A program made the translations under genes and the position numbers. The notes beneath the pieces are model-generated. The model searched no databases. It was not told the DNA's origin and was given only the letters and a program-made list of their open reading frames with translations. 64,000 bases of DNA, taken from assembly GCF_963511525.1 (NCBI RefSeq), contig NZ_CAUPIY010000004.1, positions 62,001 to 126,000 on the forward strand, written 5' to 3'. This DNA comes from Mobiluncus sp963511525 (GTDB lineage: Bacteria; Actinomycetota; Actinomycetes; Actinomycetales; Actinomycetaceae). Below are positions 17,640-26,318 of the stretch, one piece after another (the first letter of the stretch is position 1; each line of letters starts with the position of its first letter).

Positions 17640-18839
17640 TCACACCCCCAAAGATGAACGTAAGGCGCCCAACGCACTCAAGGAAGACGCGGTATTACTC
17701 AAGCTCGCGTTAGCTCCCATCGTGCCTGACTTACCGGCCAAAGCCCCCAAGCCACCGGCCGCGTTAGAACCATACAGCGAGGATCCACCCAAGAACTGGC
17801 TGAGCAACGTCGAGCTGTAAGAGTTATTTGAGTTGGCCGTACCCAGCAGGGATGCCAGCGGATTAGCACCGGCGGTACCCGCACCAGCTCCTGATAAGGC
17901 TCCCACCAGTGCGGCAGCCAGGTCTGTGGAGGCATTGCCCGGGTTCGCCGCGCCACGGTTGGCCACACCGGGAGCCGTATTATTAGCCGTATTGTTTTGA
18001 GCCAAAGCCGCATTACCCAAGGCTCCCAGCAAGCTCACCAAACCTGCCGCCACGGCATTCGCCGACGGTGCTACAGCACTGCCGTTGTCTTGGAAAGCTG
18101 CGTTCGCGGTTACCCCGGTCGGGGCGGTAGTCTTGTCGGATTCTTCCACGGGCGGGGTGACGCGGGAAGAAGCCTTTGTGGTATCGGGAGCCGAAGCCGC
18201 GTTTACAGCCGGAGTGGGTGCCCCCGGAGCATCCCCCGCGGAGCGCATGACGCGACGAATGGTCACAATCGGACCCAAGTCAGAAACGTTGGCTTCCGTC
18301 ACGTTCTTGCCCGGACGCGGAGCGTGAATCGCCTTGCCGTTGCCAATATAAACCGCCACGTGCCCGGAGTTGCGCAGAATCAGCAAGTCGCCGGGTTTGG
18401 CATTCTTGATGCCGTCAACTTCCACGCCGGAGTGCTGCTGATCGTAGGTGACTCGCGGCAGCGTCACCCCGACTTCCCGCGCGGCAGTCTGGACCAAACC
18501 GGAACAGTCCAAACCGGTCTTCGGGTTGGTGCCGCCCCACACGTAAGGCACCCCGATGTAGGACCGAACCTTTTCCACGAAAGCTTCAGCAGTCCCGGGG
18601 GCTCCCTGGATTTGCCCTTTACCGGAAGTACGGGTGGGAGTGGCCTTGTTGGCAGCGGAAATTTGGCTGGCCAGTTTGGTGCTGAAGTCTCCCGTGGCCT
18701 CGGAATTCTTAGAAGTTTTAGACGCAGAATTCGCCGCCCCGCTCTCGGTCACAGAGACCGGTGGACGGCCGTTATTATTCAACGAGTTAATCATGTCTTG
18801 AATTGCACTAATTCTCGACTGGACACTAGCCAGGCTCAC
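17640..18839 (-). CDS. NlpC/P60 peptidoglycan hydrolase inside the flagellar operon
   Basis: Residues 84-190 form an NlpC/P60 domain: VPYVWGGTNPKTGLDCSGLV with catalytic Cys112, then His160 in NSGHVAVYIG and His172 in AIHAPRPGK. Such enzymes cut cell-wall stem peptides. The N-terminus (VQSRISAIQDMINSL) resembles a flagellar coiled region, and the C-terminal 200 residues are Ala/Asn/Ser-rich low complexity. No Sec signal is visible, so export through the flagellar apparatus is an inference. It sits between fliJ and fliK, overlapping fliJ by four bases, where Bacillus has ylxF. It may do the job of the FlgJ muramidase, opening the wall for the rod. Confidence 0.85.
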   Translation of the reverse strand: MSLASVQSRISAIQDMINSLNNNGRPPVSVTESGAANSASKTSKNSEATGDFSTKLASQISAANKATPTRTSGKGQIQGAPGTAEAFVEKVRSYIGVPYVWGGTNPKTGLDCSGLVQTAAREVGVTLPRVTYDQQHSGVEVDGIKNAKPGDLLILRNSGHVAVYIGNGKAIHAPRPGKNVTEANVSDLGPIVTIRRVMRSAGDAPGAPTPAVNAASAPDTTKASSRVTPPVEESDKTTAPTGVTANAAFQDNGSAVAPSANAVAAGLVSLLGALGNAALAQNNTANNTAPGVANRGAANPGNASTDLAAALVGALSGAGAGTAGANPLASLLGTANSNNSYSSTLLSQFLGGSSLYGSNAAGGLGALAGKSGTMGANASLSNTASSLSALGALRSSLGV

Positions 18840-19375
18840 AATTGACCTCCCTCGGCAAAAGCCGGATTTCGCTGACCGGTCGAGCCCGTCACAGACTCAC
18901 TCGGTAGCGTTTCCCTCTTCGTGCGAACACGCGGTTCCGCACCGGTTTTGCCTTCCGTGGCACTGCCAGTGTTGCCCATGTGAGATGCGAGCTCATCAAG
19001 AACAACCTGTTCCTTATGCAAATCATCGGCAATAACTTCTTCAGCATGACGATTTTCAAGCTTTTCTAAGGTTGCGGTGAGGCGTCGAGCCCCCTGCCAT
19101 TCATCCTGACGCTGATCCACCACCGCTTGCGCGTACTCTTTTCGAGCAATACCCTCTTGAATCTGCATCATCGCCGCGTTACGCATCGCCGCAGCTACAG
19201 CCAGGTTTGTAGCCCCGGAAGTCTGCATGGAACCGAGCCGAGCCCGGGCCGAAGTCAGCTGCTGGTCAGCGTGGTTTAAGTCCGCGTGAGCCGAGGCGAG
19301 ACGACCGGCCGCCTGATCCTCTTGGAGCTGGCGTAAATTGAGTAAACCCTGAAGACGGAACGCGCGATCTACCAT
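18836..19375 (-). CDS. fliJ: Flagellar export chaperone-like protein FliJ
   Basis: A 179-residue, largely coiled-coil protein starting FRLQGLLNLRQLQEDQAAGR, which matches the FliJ N-terminus. Heptad-like Leu/Ala patterning runs through residue 140, followed by a short Gly/Thr-rich tail. FliJ forms the stalk of the FliI ATPase and contacts FlhA. It is immediately after fliI and overlaps the NlpC/P60 gene. FliJ sequences diverge strongly, so position carries much of the call. Confidence 0.85.
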   Translation of the reverse strand: MVDRAFRLQGLLNLRQLQEDQAAGRLASAHADLNHADQQLTSARARLGSMQTSGATNLAVAAAMRNAAMMQIQEGIARKEYAQAVVDQRQDEWQGARRLTATLEKLENRHAEEVIADDLHKEQVVLDELASHMGNTGSATEGKTGAEPRVRTKRETLPSESVTGSTGQRNPAFAEGGQL

Positions 19376-19387
19376 TTACTCCACCCC

Positions 19388-20722
19388 CTACGCCGCTTCC
19401 TCAGACTTGAAAGCCTGATAGAGATCAAACAGTTGTGACCAAGCCGTGTCGAATTCGACCTTTTCGTCGGTCTTTTGAGTCAGGAACGCCTCGATGTCAG
19501 CATCGTATTTCACAGCCGTATCCACTTCGGGGTTCGTGCCGGCCTGATAAGCCCCCACATCTAGCAGGTCCTGGACCGAGCGTTTCGCCCCCATAATCTG
19601 ACGCAGGGCAGTGGCGGCTTCCTTTTGTTCCCGCGTCGTAACTTTGGAAGCCACCCGGGAAATGGAACCCAGAGCGTCGATAGCCGGATAGTGGCCGGCC
19701 ACCGCCAGTTTCCGGTCCAGCACCACGTGCCCATCCAGGATAGAACGCGCCTGGTCAGCAATAGGTTCGTTGTGGTCGTCGCCATCCACCAGCACCGTGT
19801 AGATGCCGGTCACGGACCCGACGGCACCCGAACCGGCCCGTTCCAGCAATTGCGCCATCATCGAGAAGGTTGAGGGTGGGTAGCCGCGCGTGGCGGGCGG
19901 TTCGCCTACGGACAGGCCGATTTCGCGCTGCGCCATACAGGTACGGGTCAGGGAATCCATCATCAGCAGGACGTGGCGGCCCGCGTCTCGGTAGTATTCG
20001 GCGACGCGGGTAGCGGTGAAAGCAGCGCGTTTGCGCAGCATTGGGGACTCATCCGATGTCGCCACCACCACAACCGAACGGGACAGGCCCTCCTCGCCCA
20101 AGTCATCTTCCAAAAACTCACGAACCTCACGTCCGCGCTCACCCACCAGGGCAATGACACAAACTTCTGCGTTCGTACCCCGCGCAATCATCGACATCAA
20201 AGTCGACTTACCGACCCCGGAACCGGCAAACAAACCAATGCGCTGACCCCGCCCCAAGGTCACCAGCGTGTCCAGGACACGCACTCCCATCGCGACGGGC
20301 ATATCAATCCGGGCACGTTCCAAAGCATTGGGAGCCGCCCCGTGAATCGGCACGCGGTCAGCCGCATAGATCGGACCCTTGCCGTCAAGCGGACGGCCGG
20401 CGGCGTCAATAACCCGACCCAGCAAAGCCGGACCGACCGGAACTGTGGCCGGTAAACCGGTACCGCGAACGGGAGAACCAATCCGCAAACCGTCAAGATT
20501 GTCCAGAGGCATACACGAGGCAATACCCGCGTCCAGCGCCACCACTTCGGCGGGCACTCCCGGATCGTCACCGACCAGCACGACTTCACCAACAGAGCAT
20601 TGCAAGCCGCGTACCTGCACAGACAGGCCCACAACGGATTCCACCTCACCGACCCGTTGGGGGCGTGAGGCGTTCAGCAAACTCACAAAAGATGGTAAAG
20701 TGGCCAGCTCCAAGATGCTCAC
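19388..20722 (-). CDS. fliI: Flagellum-specific ATP synthase FliI
   Basis: The Walker A motif is GLFAGSGVGKSTLM, and the Walker B region is HVLLMMDSLTRTCMAQREIG; VGEPPATRGYPPSTF is the FliI/T3SS ATPase signature. FliI powers unloading of export substrates with FliH and FliJ. The start is set at the GTG at 20720-20722 (VSILELATL), overlapping the fliH stop as GTGA; a longer in-frame start would add 48 residues of out-of-family sequence within fliH. The resulting 444 residues is the family norm. Confidence 0.95.
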   Translation of the reverse strand: MSILELATLPSFVSLLNASRPQRVGEVESVVGLSVQVRGLQCSVGEVVLVGDDPGVPAEVVALDAGIASCMPLDNLDGLRIGSPVRGTGLPATVPVGPALLGRVIDAAGRPLDGKGPIYAADRVPIHGAAPNALERARIDMPVAMGVRVLDTLVTLGRGQRIGLFAGSGVGKSTLMSMIARGTNAEVCVIALVGERGREVREFLEDDLGEEGLSRSVVVVATSDESPMLRKRAAFTATRVAEYYRDAGRHVLLMMDSLTRTCMAQREIGLSVGEPPATRGYPPSTFSMMAQLLERAGSGAVGSVTGIYTVLVDGDDHNEPIADQARSILDGHVVLDRKLAVAGHYPAIDALGSISRVASKVTTREQKEAATALRQIMGAKRSVQDLLDVGAYQAGTNPEVDTAVKYDADIEAFLTQKTDEKVEFDTAWSQLFDLYQAFKSEEAA

Positions 20723-21423
20723 TCCTCGGCTGCTTGGGCGGACACCAGAGCCTCTCGAGCACGCCGCACAGCCGAAGTCAGCCGGGCATCCAGCAAACCC
20801 TCCGGCATGTAAGCCACCGCGTCGCCCGGATCCAGTTCCGAATCGGGAACCAGCTGTACCGGGCAATCCACGCCCAAGCTGGTCAGCGTAGCCACATCCT
20901 GTGGGTTCATATTCACTTTCACAATGTCTTTCGGATCGTTCATCGACAAAGCCCGCTTTAACGCCGCCTTGGCGCGAGTCGGTTCGTCGGACAGTTCCGC
21001 CCCTATCAGGGCTTCGGCCAAATCGACAGCCGCTTCCATCAGCGCAGCTTTCATCTCTTCGATGACCAGGGCGTCCCGGGAGGAAACCGCATCGGCGATA
21101 GCCTGAATTTCATCCATCGCGTCGACATAAGCCTCGGTGCGGGCTTCCTCAGCCAGACGTGCGTCCTCGTTTATGATGTTGCGTTCCTGTTCAGCCTCAC
21201 GCGACGCCCGTTTTTGACCGGCCGCCCATCCGGAGGAAAACCCTTTGGCGTATCCGAAAGCCTGGGTGGATTTGTCGTCGCCCTTGGCTTGATTGGATGC
21301 ACCCGCCAAACGGAACGCGCCGGCAGAGTTTGCCCCGGAAGCGGTGGACAAAGCCACCGGGTTGGGCGCGCCGCCGCGTCGCTGATTTTCCTTGACCTCC
21401 AAGAGGTCCTGATCAAGCCACAT
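20719..21423 (-). CDS. fliH: Flagellar export apparatus protein FliH
   Basis: FliH is the peripheral stalk that holds FliI at the C ring. This 234-residue protein has a central Ala/Glu-rich coiled coil and a C-terminal domain with LALIGAELSDEPTR-like helices and VKVNMNPQDVATLTSLG. The ATG at 21421-21423 (MWLDQDLLEV) is preferred because a strong ribosome site (GAGGAGGA) lies seven bases upstream; the next start upstream lies deeper inside fliG. It overlaps fliG by 11 bp and fliI by four. Confidence 0.87.
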   Translation of the reverse strand: MWLDQDLLEVKENQRRGGAPNPVALSTASGANSAGAFRLAGASNQAKGDDKSTQAFGYAKGFSSGWAAGQKRASREAEQERNIINEDARLAEEARTEAYVDAMDEIQAIADAVSSRDALVIEEMKAALMEAAVDLAEALIGAELSDEPTRAKAALKRALSMNDPKDIVKVNMNPQDVATLTSLGVDCPVQLVPDSELDPGDAVAYMPEGLLDARLTSAVRRAREALVSAQAAEE

Positions 21424-22438
21424 ATTCGTCTTCCTCCTCGCGGCGGATGACAATCTGGCCGGATTCCTCCATCTTGCGGATCAGCTGGACAATTTCGGAG
21501 CGAGCCTCCTGTACCTGGCTCATGCGCACGCTGCCCAGCATGTCGATTTCTTCCATAACGTTCTGACGAGCACGCTCGGAGAGGTTCTTCATCAGGCGAG
21601 AACGCAAATCTTCGTTCGTGCCCTTCAGAGCCATCGCCAAGCGAGCCCCATCGACCTGACGCAGCACCAGCTGAATGCCCCGATCTTCGAGCATAACGAT
21701 GTCTTCAAAGACGAACATGCGGGAACGGACTTCATCAGCCAAGTCCTCGTCACGTTCTTCCAGTCCGGTCAGAATCATCTTTTCAGTGCCCGGATCAGCC
21801 CGGTTGATGATGTCGACCAGCGGTTCGACACCGCCGATAGCTTGCATCTCTTCAGAGTTAATGACCTGCTCAGCCTTCTTTTGCAGGGATTCGGCGACCA
21901 AGGTCACCATTTCGGGGTTAGCCCGTTCCATCTGGGCAATCCGTACCGCCACATCGCCTTGGAGTTTCGGTCCCAAACCGGCCATGACGCGCGCGGCATG
22001 ATCCGGACGCAGGTGCGCCAGCACCAGGGCAATCGTCTGGGGATGTTCCGAAGAAACCAACGTCACGATTTCACGCGGGTCGGCGGACTTCAGGAAATCG
22101 AACGGCTGGCCCTGCATGCCCTGCATCAGGCGTTCCATAATTTCCTCGGCCTTTTCCCGACCGAAGGTCTGTTCCAAAACTTTCTGGGCGTAGTCCAGAC
22201 CGCCGTGACCCAGCTGCAAACTGGCCGACGCTATCGAATTTTCATAGAACTCATCAATGACATCAGCGGTGATTTCGCGGGGTACGTTAGTCATCCGCAG
22301 AATCTCGGCTGACAAAGCCTCGACTTCATCATCATTCATTTCGCTCATGACGCGAGCGGCACGGTCCTTGCCAATCTGAATCAGCAGCAAGGCGGCTTTC
22401 TGCAGCCCGCTCAGAGTAAGCGCTTGTGACACTACCAT
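21413..22438 (-). CDS. fliG: Flagellar motor switch protein FliG
   Basis: This is a 341-residue FliG of normal length. It contains the middle-domain EHPQTIALVLAHL motif and the C-terminal torque helix with charged residues facing MotA (DLRSRLMKNLSERARQN, near residues 278-295). FliG links FliF to the C ring and converts ion flow to rotation. It begins two bases after the fliF stop, and its N-terminus (LSGLQKAALLLIQIGKDRAA) is the FliF-binding domain. Confidence 0.97.
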   Translation of the reverse strand: MVVSQALTLSGLQKAALLLIQIGKDRAARVMSEMNDDEVEALSAEILRMTNVPREITADVIDEFYENSIASASLQLGHGGLDYAQKVLEQTFGREKAEEIMERLMQGMQGQPFDFLKSADPREIVTLVSSEHPQTIALVLAHLRPDHAARVMAGLGPKLQGDVAVRIAQMERANPEMVTLVAESLQKKAEQVINSEEMQAIGGVEPLVDIINRADPGTEKMILTGLEERDEDLADEVRSRMFVFEDIVMLEDRGIQLVLRQVDGARLAMALKGTNEDLRSRLMKNLSERARQNVMEEIDMLGSVRMSQVQEARSEIVQLIRKMEESGQIVIRREEEDEYVA

Positions 22439-22440
22439 GA

Positions 22441-24051
22441 TTAGTGACCTCCCATCCAGGAACGCAGCTGCTCAGCGACCAGTTGCGGCTTGTCGAGAGC
22501 CAGTTCGGCAATCTCTTCACGCTTGGCTTCCAGCTTGAGCAGGATTGGATCCGGTTCAGGCTCGGGCTCCGGCTCGGGCTCCGGCTCGGGCTCCGGAATC
22601 GTGGCCGCCTCAATCTCGAGAGCTTCATCTTCCGGAGCGCTCAAGGTGTAAGGATCGGGCAGCTGATCCAACTCGCCGAGGTCCAAAGCCTCGCGTTCAC
22701 GAGCCTTAGCCCGTTTCTTGGCCACCGCCGCGATGATAATCAAAAGCAGGATAATCAATCCGGCGATAACCGCCTGACGAATCAGGGAGGCGGTCTTGGC
22801 TGCGGCTTCCGCAGCAGCTTCATCCGCCGCCGCCTTTTCGGCCGCTTTCTTGGCCGTGTCATCAAACGGGGAACGCGAGATATTCACAACGTCTCCGGCT
22901 GCCGCATCAATACCGGTTGCGGCCGCCACCATGTCACGCACCTGAGCCATGTCCAAGCGCCGGGCGGTCTCTTGATTCACCACGACCGACACGGACTTGC
23001 GCAGTGCCGCTCCCGGTCCACGAGTCGATTGGGTCACCTCTTCGTTGACGGCGTTGTTCTGCACGTTTTGGGTATTGGTGTAATTGCCCCCGTTGTTACC
23101 GTTCACCTCGTAGGGGTTGCCGATGTTATCCGGGCCCAGCACGCCGACGACGGTGGCTCCGCCGCCGCTGTACTGCTCGGCCGCATTTGAGGCAGACAGT
23201 TGCTTAACCCCGCCCTCCGGATCGGTATAGATACGCGTCGTTTTCACTTGATTATCTTGCGATAAGTCAACTTGCGCCGAGACGCGGGCATTGCCCACCC
23301 CAACCAGTGGCTCCACGACCGCCAAAGCCTTGGCGACCAGACTCTTTTCCATCTCCGAAGCCGCGGCCGTACCGCCTTCTACCTTGTCAGAAAGACTGTT
23401 ACCCAGCGTATCGACCACGGTCACTCCCGACTTATCCAGGTTCGGCACGGAAGCGGAAACCATATTAATAATCGCCTGCACCGTGTCATTGGTAACGTCT
23501 TTGCGATTCTTCGGGGTGATAGTCACAGAAGCGGTGGTGGCAACCGGTTTCTTCGGGTCGGCAAACACGGTTTCCTGGGGAATGGCCAGGGCGACCGTGG
23601 ACTTTTCGATTTCGTCCATCGTGTCAATCGTTTTGGCCAGCTCGCCTTCCAGGGCGCGTTTCTTTGCCATCTGCTGTTGGAAGTCCGAAGCCGCTACGCC
23701 CAAGTTGTCCAAAACGGCGTAACCGGAAGTGGGCTGGGCGGGCAGGTCGGCGGCTGCCAAGCTCATCCGGGCGCTTTGCACATCTTTGGCCGGCACCTTC
23801 ACCACACCATTGTCGGCGACTTGATATTTGATGCCTTGCGAATCAAGCTGTTCAGTTACGGCGGCTTGATCTTTATCCGTTAAACCGGTGTACAGGGTGG
23901 TGTAATCGGGACTCGCCACCCAAGAGTAAAGCACCACGCCACCCAAGATGAGCACGGCTACCCCGATGATTGACAGGGTCTTTTGGCCTAATGAAAACTG
24001 GCCGACGGTGCTTTTGACTTTATCTACTGCGTTTACGATGACCGGTGGCAT
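22441..24051 (-). CDS. fliF: Flagellar MS-ring protein FliF
   Basis: A 536-residue FliF. It has a first membrane helix (near residues 25-45), the periplasmic YscJ/FliF ring-building domain (DYTTLYTGLTDKDQAAV and onward), a second helix near residues 425-445 and a cytoplasmic C-terminus that binds FliG. The last 60 residues contain a run of seven or so Glu-Pro pairs just before the FliG-binding end. FliF forms the basal-body foundation. Its ATG overlaps the fliE stop by one base (TAATG). Confidence 0.96.
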   Translation of the reverse strand: MPPVIVNAVDKVKSTVGQFSLGQKTLSIIGVAVLILGGVVLYSWVASPDYTTLYTGLTDKDQAAVTEQLDSQGIKYQVADNGVVKVPAKDVQSARMSLAAADLPAQPTSGYAVLDNLGVAASDFQQQMAKKRALEGELAKTIDTMDEIEKSTVALAIPQETVFADPKKPVATTASVTITPKNRKDVTNDTVQAIINMVSASVPNLDKSGVTVVDTLGNSLSDKVEGGTAAASEMEKSLVAKALAVVEPLVGVGNARVSAQVDLSQDNQVKTTRIYTDPEGGVKQLSASNAAEQYSGGGATVVGVLGPDNIGNPYEVNGNNGGNYTNTQNVQNNAVNEEVTQSTRGPGAALRKSVSVVVNQETARRLDMAQVRDMVAAATGIDAAAGDVVNISRSPFDDTAKKAAEKAAADEAAAEAAAKTASLIRQAVIAGLIILLLIIIAAVAKKRAKAREREALDLGELDQLPDPYTLSAPEDEALEIEAATIPEPEPEPEPEPEPEPDPILLKLEAKREEIAELALDKPQLVAEQLRSWMGGH

Positions 24052-24482
24052 TATGCTTGCATCCTCATAATCTCGTTGAACATATCAACTGCCTTATTCC
24101 GAATGGTAGAGGTCAGTTCCATGGTCAGCTGGGATTCTGCGGCTGCAATAGTGTATTGGTGGACATCATTGAGTTGCCCGGTTAGGGCCTGCACACCCAG
24201 CTTCTTGGCGGTACTCTCACGTTGCTGCATGTTATACACCGCATCGGCAAAGACATTGCCGAAAGAGGTTTCCGCGACGTCGCGGACGTCTGCACCCAAC
24301 GGAGTTAGACCGGTGCCAGTCGGGGCGACGTGCGTGGCATTGGTGCCCAGACGCGACGGACCGGCTTGGGTGGCTGCGGAACGTGAGAACCCAAGGGATT
24401 GTACGAAGTTATTGGTCAGCTGCTGGGTTCCGGTCAAGGAACTGGTCAGTTGGCTACCAATACCGTCTACAGAGTAAGGCAT
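24051..24482 (-). CDS. fliE: Flagellar hook-basal body protein FliE
   Basis: FliE joins the MS ring to the rod. The conserved C-terminal half is seen: LNDVHQYTIAAAESQLTMEL followed by TIRNKAVDMFNEIMRMQ. At 143 residues it is longer than the usual 100-110, owing to a Ser/Thr-rich N-terminal stretch of about 45 residues. It lies between flgC (7-bp gap) and fliF. Confidence 0.93.
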   Translation of the reverse strand: MPYSVDGIGSQLTSSLTGTQQLTNNFVQSLGFSRSAATQAGPSRLGTNATHVAPTGTGLTPLGADVRDVAETSFGNVFADAVYNMQQRESTAKKLGVQALTGQLNDVHQYTIAAAESQLTMELTSTIRNKAVDMFNEIMRMQA

Positions 24483-24489
24483 GGCTTAC

Positions 24490-24888
24490 TTACCTCCCGA
24501 TTTGCAATGCTGATTCGTAAGTGGACTTTGCACGGTCCACCACGGCAGCGTTCGCTTGGTAAGCCCTTTGCGCCATAATCAACTGGGTCATCTGTGATCC
24601 CAAGTCAATATCAGGGTGGCGGACATACCCTTCTTCATTCGCATTGGGATCGCGGGGGTCGTACACGATCCGTCCATCGGTGCCACCGAGCGCAATGCCC
24701 GTGACCATCGTTCCTGCTGGACGCCCATAGTCAACAGCCTGAGCCACGACGTAGCGAGCCCGGAAGGCCTCTTCGTTCATGGGCTTGGTGGTGTTGATGT
24801 TGGCGATGTTATCCGAGATGCAGTCCAACCATTTACGGTTGACTGTCATGCCGGTTCCAGCGATACCGATTGCTCCAAACGTGGTCAT
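24490..24888 (-). CDS. flgC: Flagellar proximal rod protein FlgC
   Basis: A 132-residue rod protein with the start GIAGTGMTVNRKWLDCISDN and IANINTTKP, then the FlgC-type VRHPDIDLGSQMTQLIMAQR and AYQANAAVVDRAKSTYESAL at the C-terminus. FlgC is a structural rod subunit between FliE and the distal rod. Its ATG overlaps the flgB stop by four bases. Confidence 0.95.
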   Translation of the reverse strand: MTTFGAIGIAGTGMTVNRKWLDCISDNIANINTTKPMNEEAFRARYVVAQAVDYGRPAGTMVTGIALGGTDGRIVYDPRDPNANEEGYVRHPDIDLGSQMTQLIMAQRAYQANAAVVDRAKSTYESALQIGR

Positions 24889-25232
24889 GATGTCGTCCTC
24901 ATGGCCGAGCGAATGTTGGTATATTCCCCACTGATTGCTTGGGTAGCCAGCTGGAAGCGAAGAACCGTATCCACACTCGAGATGGTCTCAGTGTCCAGAT
25001 TGACATTGTTACCATCGATACGAGTGGGCTCCAAGGAGCGTGCAGTGGCGATATGCGTGGTGGCAGGGTGTCCGAACTCAACGGCGCGAGCCAGTTCATT
25101 TTCGAACGAAACCTTGCCGGCTAAGAATCCCGGCGTCTGAATATTGGCAATGTTATCGGCGATGACTCGCTGACGCATTGACAATCCATCCAGCGCGGTT
25201 CGCATTGCTACGTAACCAACAGAATCAAACAT
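24885..25232 (-). CDS. flgB: Flagellar proximal rod protein FlgB
   Basis: A 115-residue FlgB with DGLSMRQRVIADNIANIQTP and GFLAGKVSFENELARAV. It is the first gene of the large minus-strand flagellar operon. The ribosome site is TGAGGTCG. It is preceded by a 777-bp AT-rich intergenic region that should contain the operon promoter. Confidence 0.95.
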   Translation of the reverse strand: MFDSVGYVAMRTALDGLSMRQRVIADNIANIQTPGFLAGKVSFENELARAVEFGHPATTHIATARSLEPTRIDGNNVNLDTETISSVDTVLRFQLATQAISGEYTNIRSAMRTTS

Positions 25233-25328
25233 GACGACCTCACATGTTTTCTCGCTGGATCATTCCCTCGATCCTCATTCCGCGTAACTTCCTGCTGCGG
25301 TTCAGTGCTTTTCGCGCTGACATATCCA

Positions 25329-25336
25329 GTATCGGC
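25329..25336 (-). promoter_or_regulatory. Possible flagellar sigma -10 element upstream of flgB
   Basis: Read on the minus strand this is GCCGATAC, close to the FliA/SigD -10 consensus GCCGATAA or GCCGATAT. It is about 97 bp upstream of flgB. The base run 15 positions further upstream does not give the expected TAAA, so the call is weak. Confidence 0.3.
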
Positions 25337-25483
25337 AGTTCCCAAGCAATTGTCGAGGAGATTTAATTATTGTGTTTGGAGTTCATGAGAAGTTCCTGCA
25401 AACCTCACTATTTTTACATTAAGTAGGTTTTTGTTAGTACAAATGCCCGAACTATAGTCCCAGGTGAGGATGGCTTCTGAGAG

Positions 25484-25499
25484 GTTACACAGCTGTAAC
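25484..25499. promoter_or_regulatory. GTTACA-N4-TGTAAC inverted repeat
   Basis: A 6-bp inverted repeat around four bases lies in the flgB upstream region, about 250 bp from the start codon. Its size and symmetry suit a dimeric regulator. The protein that binds it cannot be named. Confidence 0.35.
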
Positions 25500-25871
25500 T
25501 TACAGTATTCTCAGCTATTAAATTTTACCACGTTGTAAGCTTTCAAACCGGTAGCTTTCGTTCATCTTAGGAGCCATTTTTAATAATGTTGAGAAATATT
25601 TTTTCAGGCTTCTCTCAGTTTATGATGTGGCATTTTCTGCTTGATTTCGTCCCGCGATTGCCTGATTCCCTTCTGTTTCGAGAATATTCAAAAGGTTCCC
25701 CCCTGGGGCAGTTCTGACACGAACACTTTAAGGGTGGTAACTTTCTGAAGTCTGGCTGGAAGTTATACTAAGCTTTCCCGGGGACGCAGAAATTGTCAGT
25801 GTGTAGGTTTCTTTGCGAGAAAAATCGTGTAGTGTTCATAGCCCGAACTCTAACAGGACTAATGTCCTATT

Positions 25872-25887
25872 TGTGATGTTGGTCACA
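25872..25887. promoter_or_regulatory. CRP/GlxR-type operator
   Basis: TGTGA-N6-TCACA is an exact match to the CRP-family consensus, which is also the actinobacterial GlxR consensus. It lies between the fliT-like gene and flgB, about 640 bp from the flgB start. If functional it would tie flagellar transcription to cAMP or another CRP-family signal. Confidence 0.5.
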
Positions 25888-25948
25888 CTATCTGAATTGT
25901 TCGCATTTATACAGCAGTTTCGCCGCTTTTTTGCCCAAATATTAAGAC

Positions 25949-25980
25949 AACTTCCAGGAAAAGTCATTTTCCTGGAAGTT
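25949..25980 (-). terminator. Hairpin terminator after the fliD-fliS-fliT operon
   Basis: A perfect 14-bp inverted repeat (AACTTCCAGGAAAA with TTTTCCTGGAAGTT) encloses a 4-nt loop, starting about 30 bp after the stop at 26010. On the minus strand it is followed by a U-rich stretch (GTCTTAATATTT). Confidence 0.75.
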
Positions 25981-26009
25981 CCCCGTGAACACAAACAGCA
26001 GTTCAGTAT

Positions 26010-26318
26010 CTAACCCTGAACATCCAAATAAACCGGTTTCGGATCGGTTTTCTGACTTGACCGTTGGCGCAAACGATCTCTTTCCTCACGGTTATTATCC
26101 ATTGCAACCATGATACGCGCCTGTACGTCCTGCAACTCGCTTTGCAATTTCAGGGCCTGATTACGCAGTTGCGATGGCAAAGCACTCACAGTTGGCGGCT
26201 GCCACACGATTTCTTCCGGAATCTGACCTGCACTAAGCTGCCGGCGTGCTTCCAGAACCTGCTGATGGATTTTTTCTAACTCAGCGGACCACTGTGCCAC
26301 ATCTTGACTATCCGACAC
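26010..26318 (-). CDS. Small flagellar protein, FliT-like by position
   Basis: A 102-residue helical protein that starts with a GTG overlapping the fliS end by 11 bp, with AAGGGTG as ribosome site; longer upstream frames lie inside fliS. The sequence VAQWSAELEKIHQQVLEARR and LRNQALKLQSELQDVQARIM suggests two or three amphipathic helices. In many flagellar loci fliD-fliS is followed by fliT, which chaperones FliD. There is no strong family motif, so the FliT role is an inference from order and helix content. Confidence 0.6.
   Translation of the reverse strand: MSDSQDVAQWSAELEKIHQQVLEARRQLSAGQIPEEIVWQPPTVSALPSQLRNQALKLQSELQDVQARIMVAMDNNREERDRLRQRSSQKTDPKPVYLDVQG

Larger units (their letters stand above)
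25233..26009. other. Long AT-rich intergenic region upstream of flgB
   Basis: About 777 bp without a credible gene, clearly richer in A and T than the flanks. It contains a possible FliA-type -10 for flgB, a GTTACA/TGTAAC inverted repeat (25484-25499), a perfect CRP-type site (25872-25887) and a terminator hairpin (25949-25980). A 66-codon plus-strand frame at 25813-26013 has no family signature and runs through the terminator. The length suggests a long flgB leader or an unseen small RNA. Confidence 0.5.

Noticed and set aside
25813..26013. 66-codon plus-strand frame upstream of flgB
   Set aside because: It runs through the terminator hairpin of the opposing operon and has no family signature.
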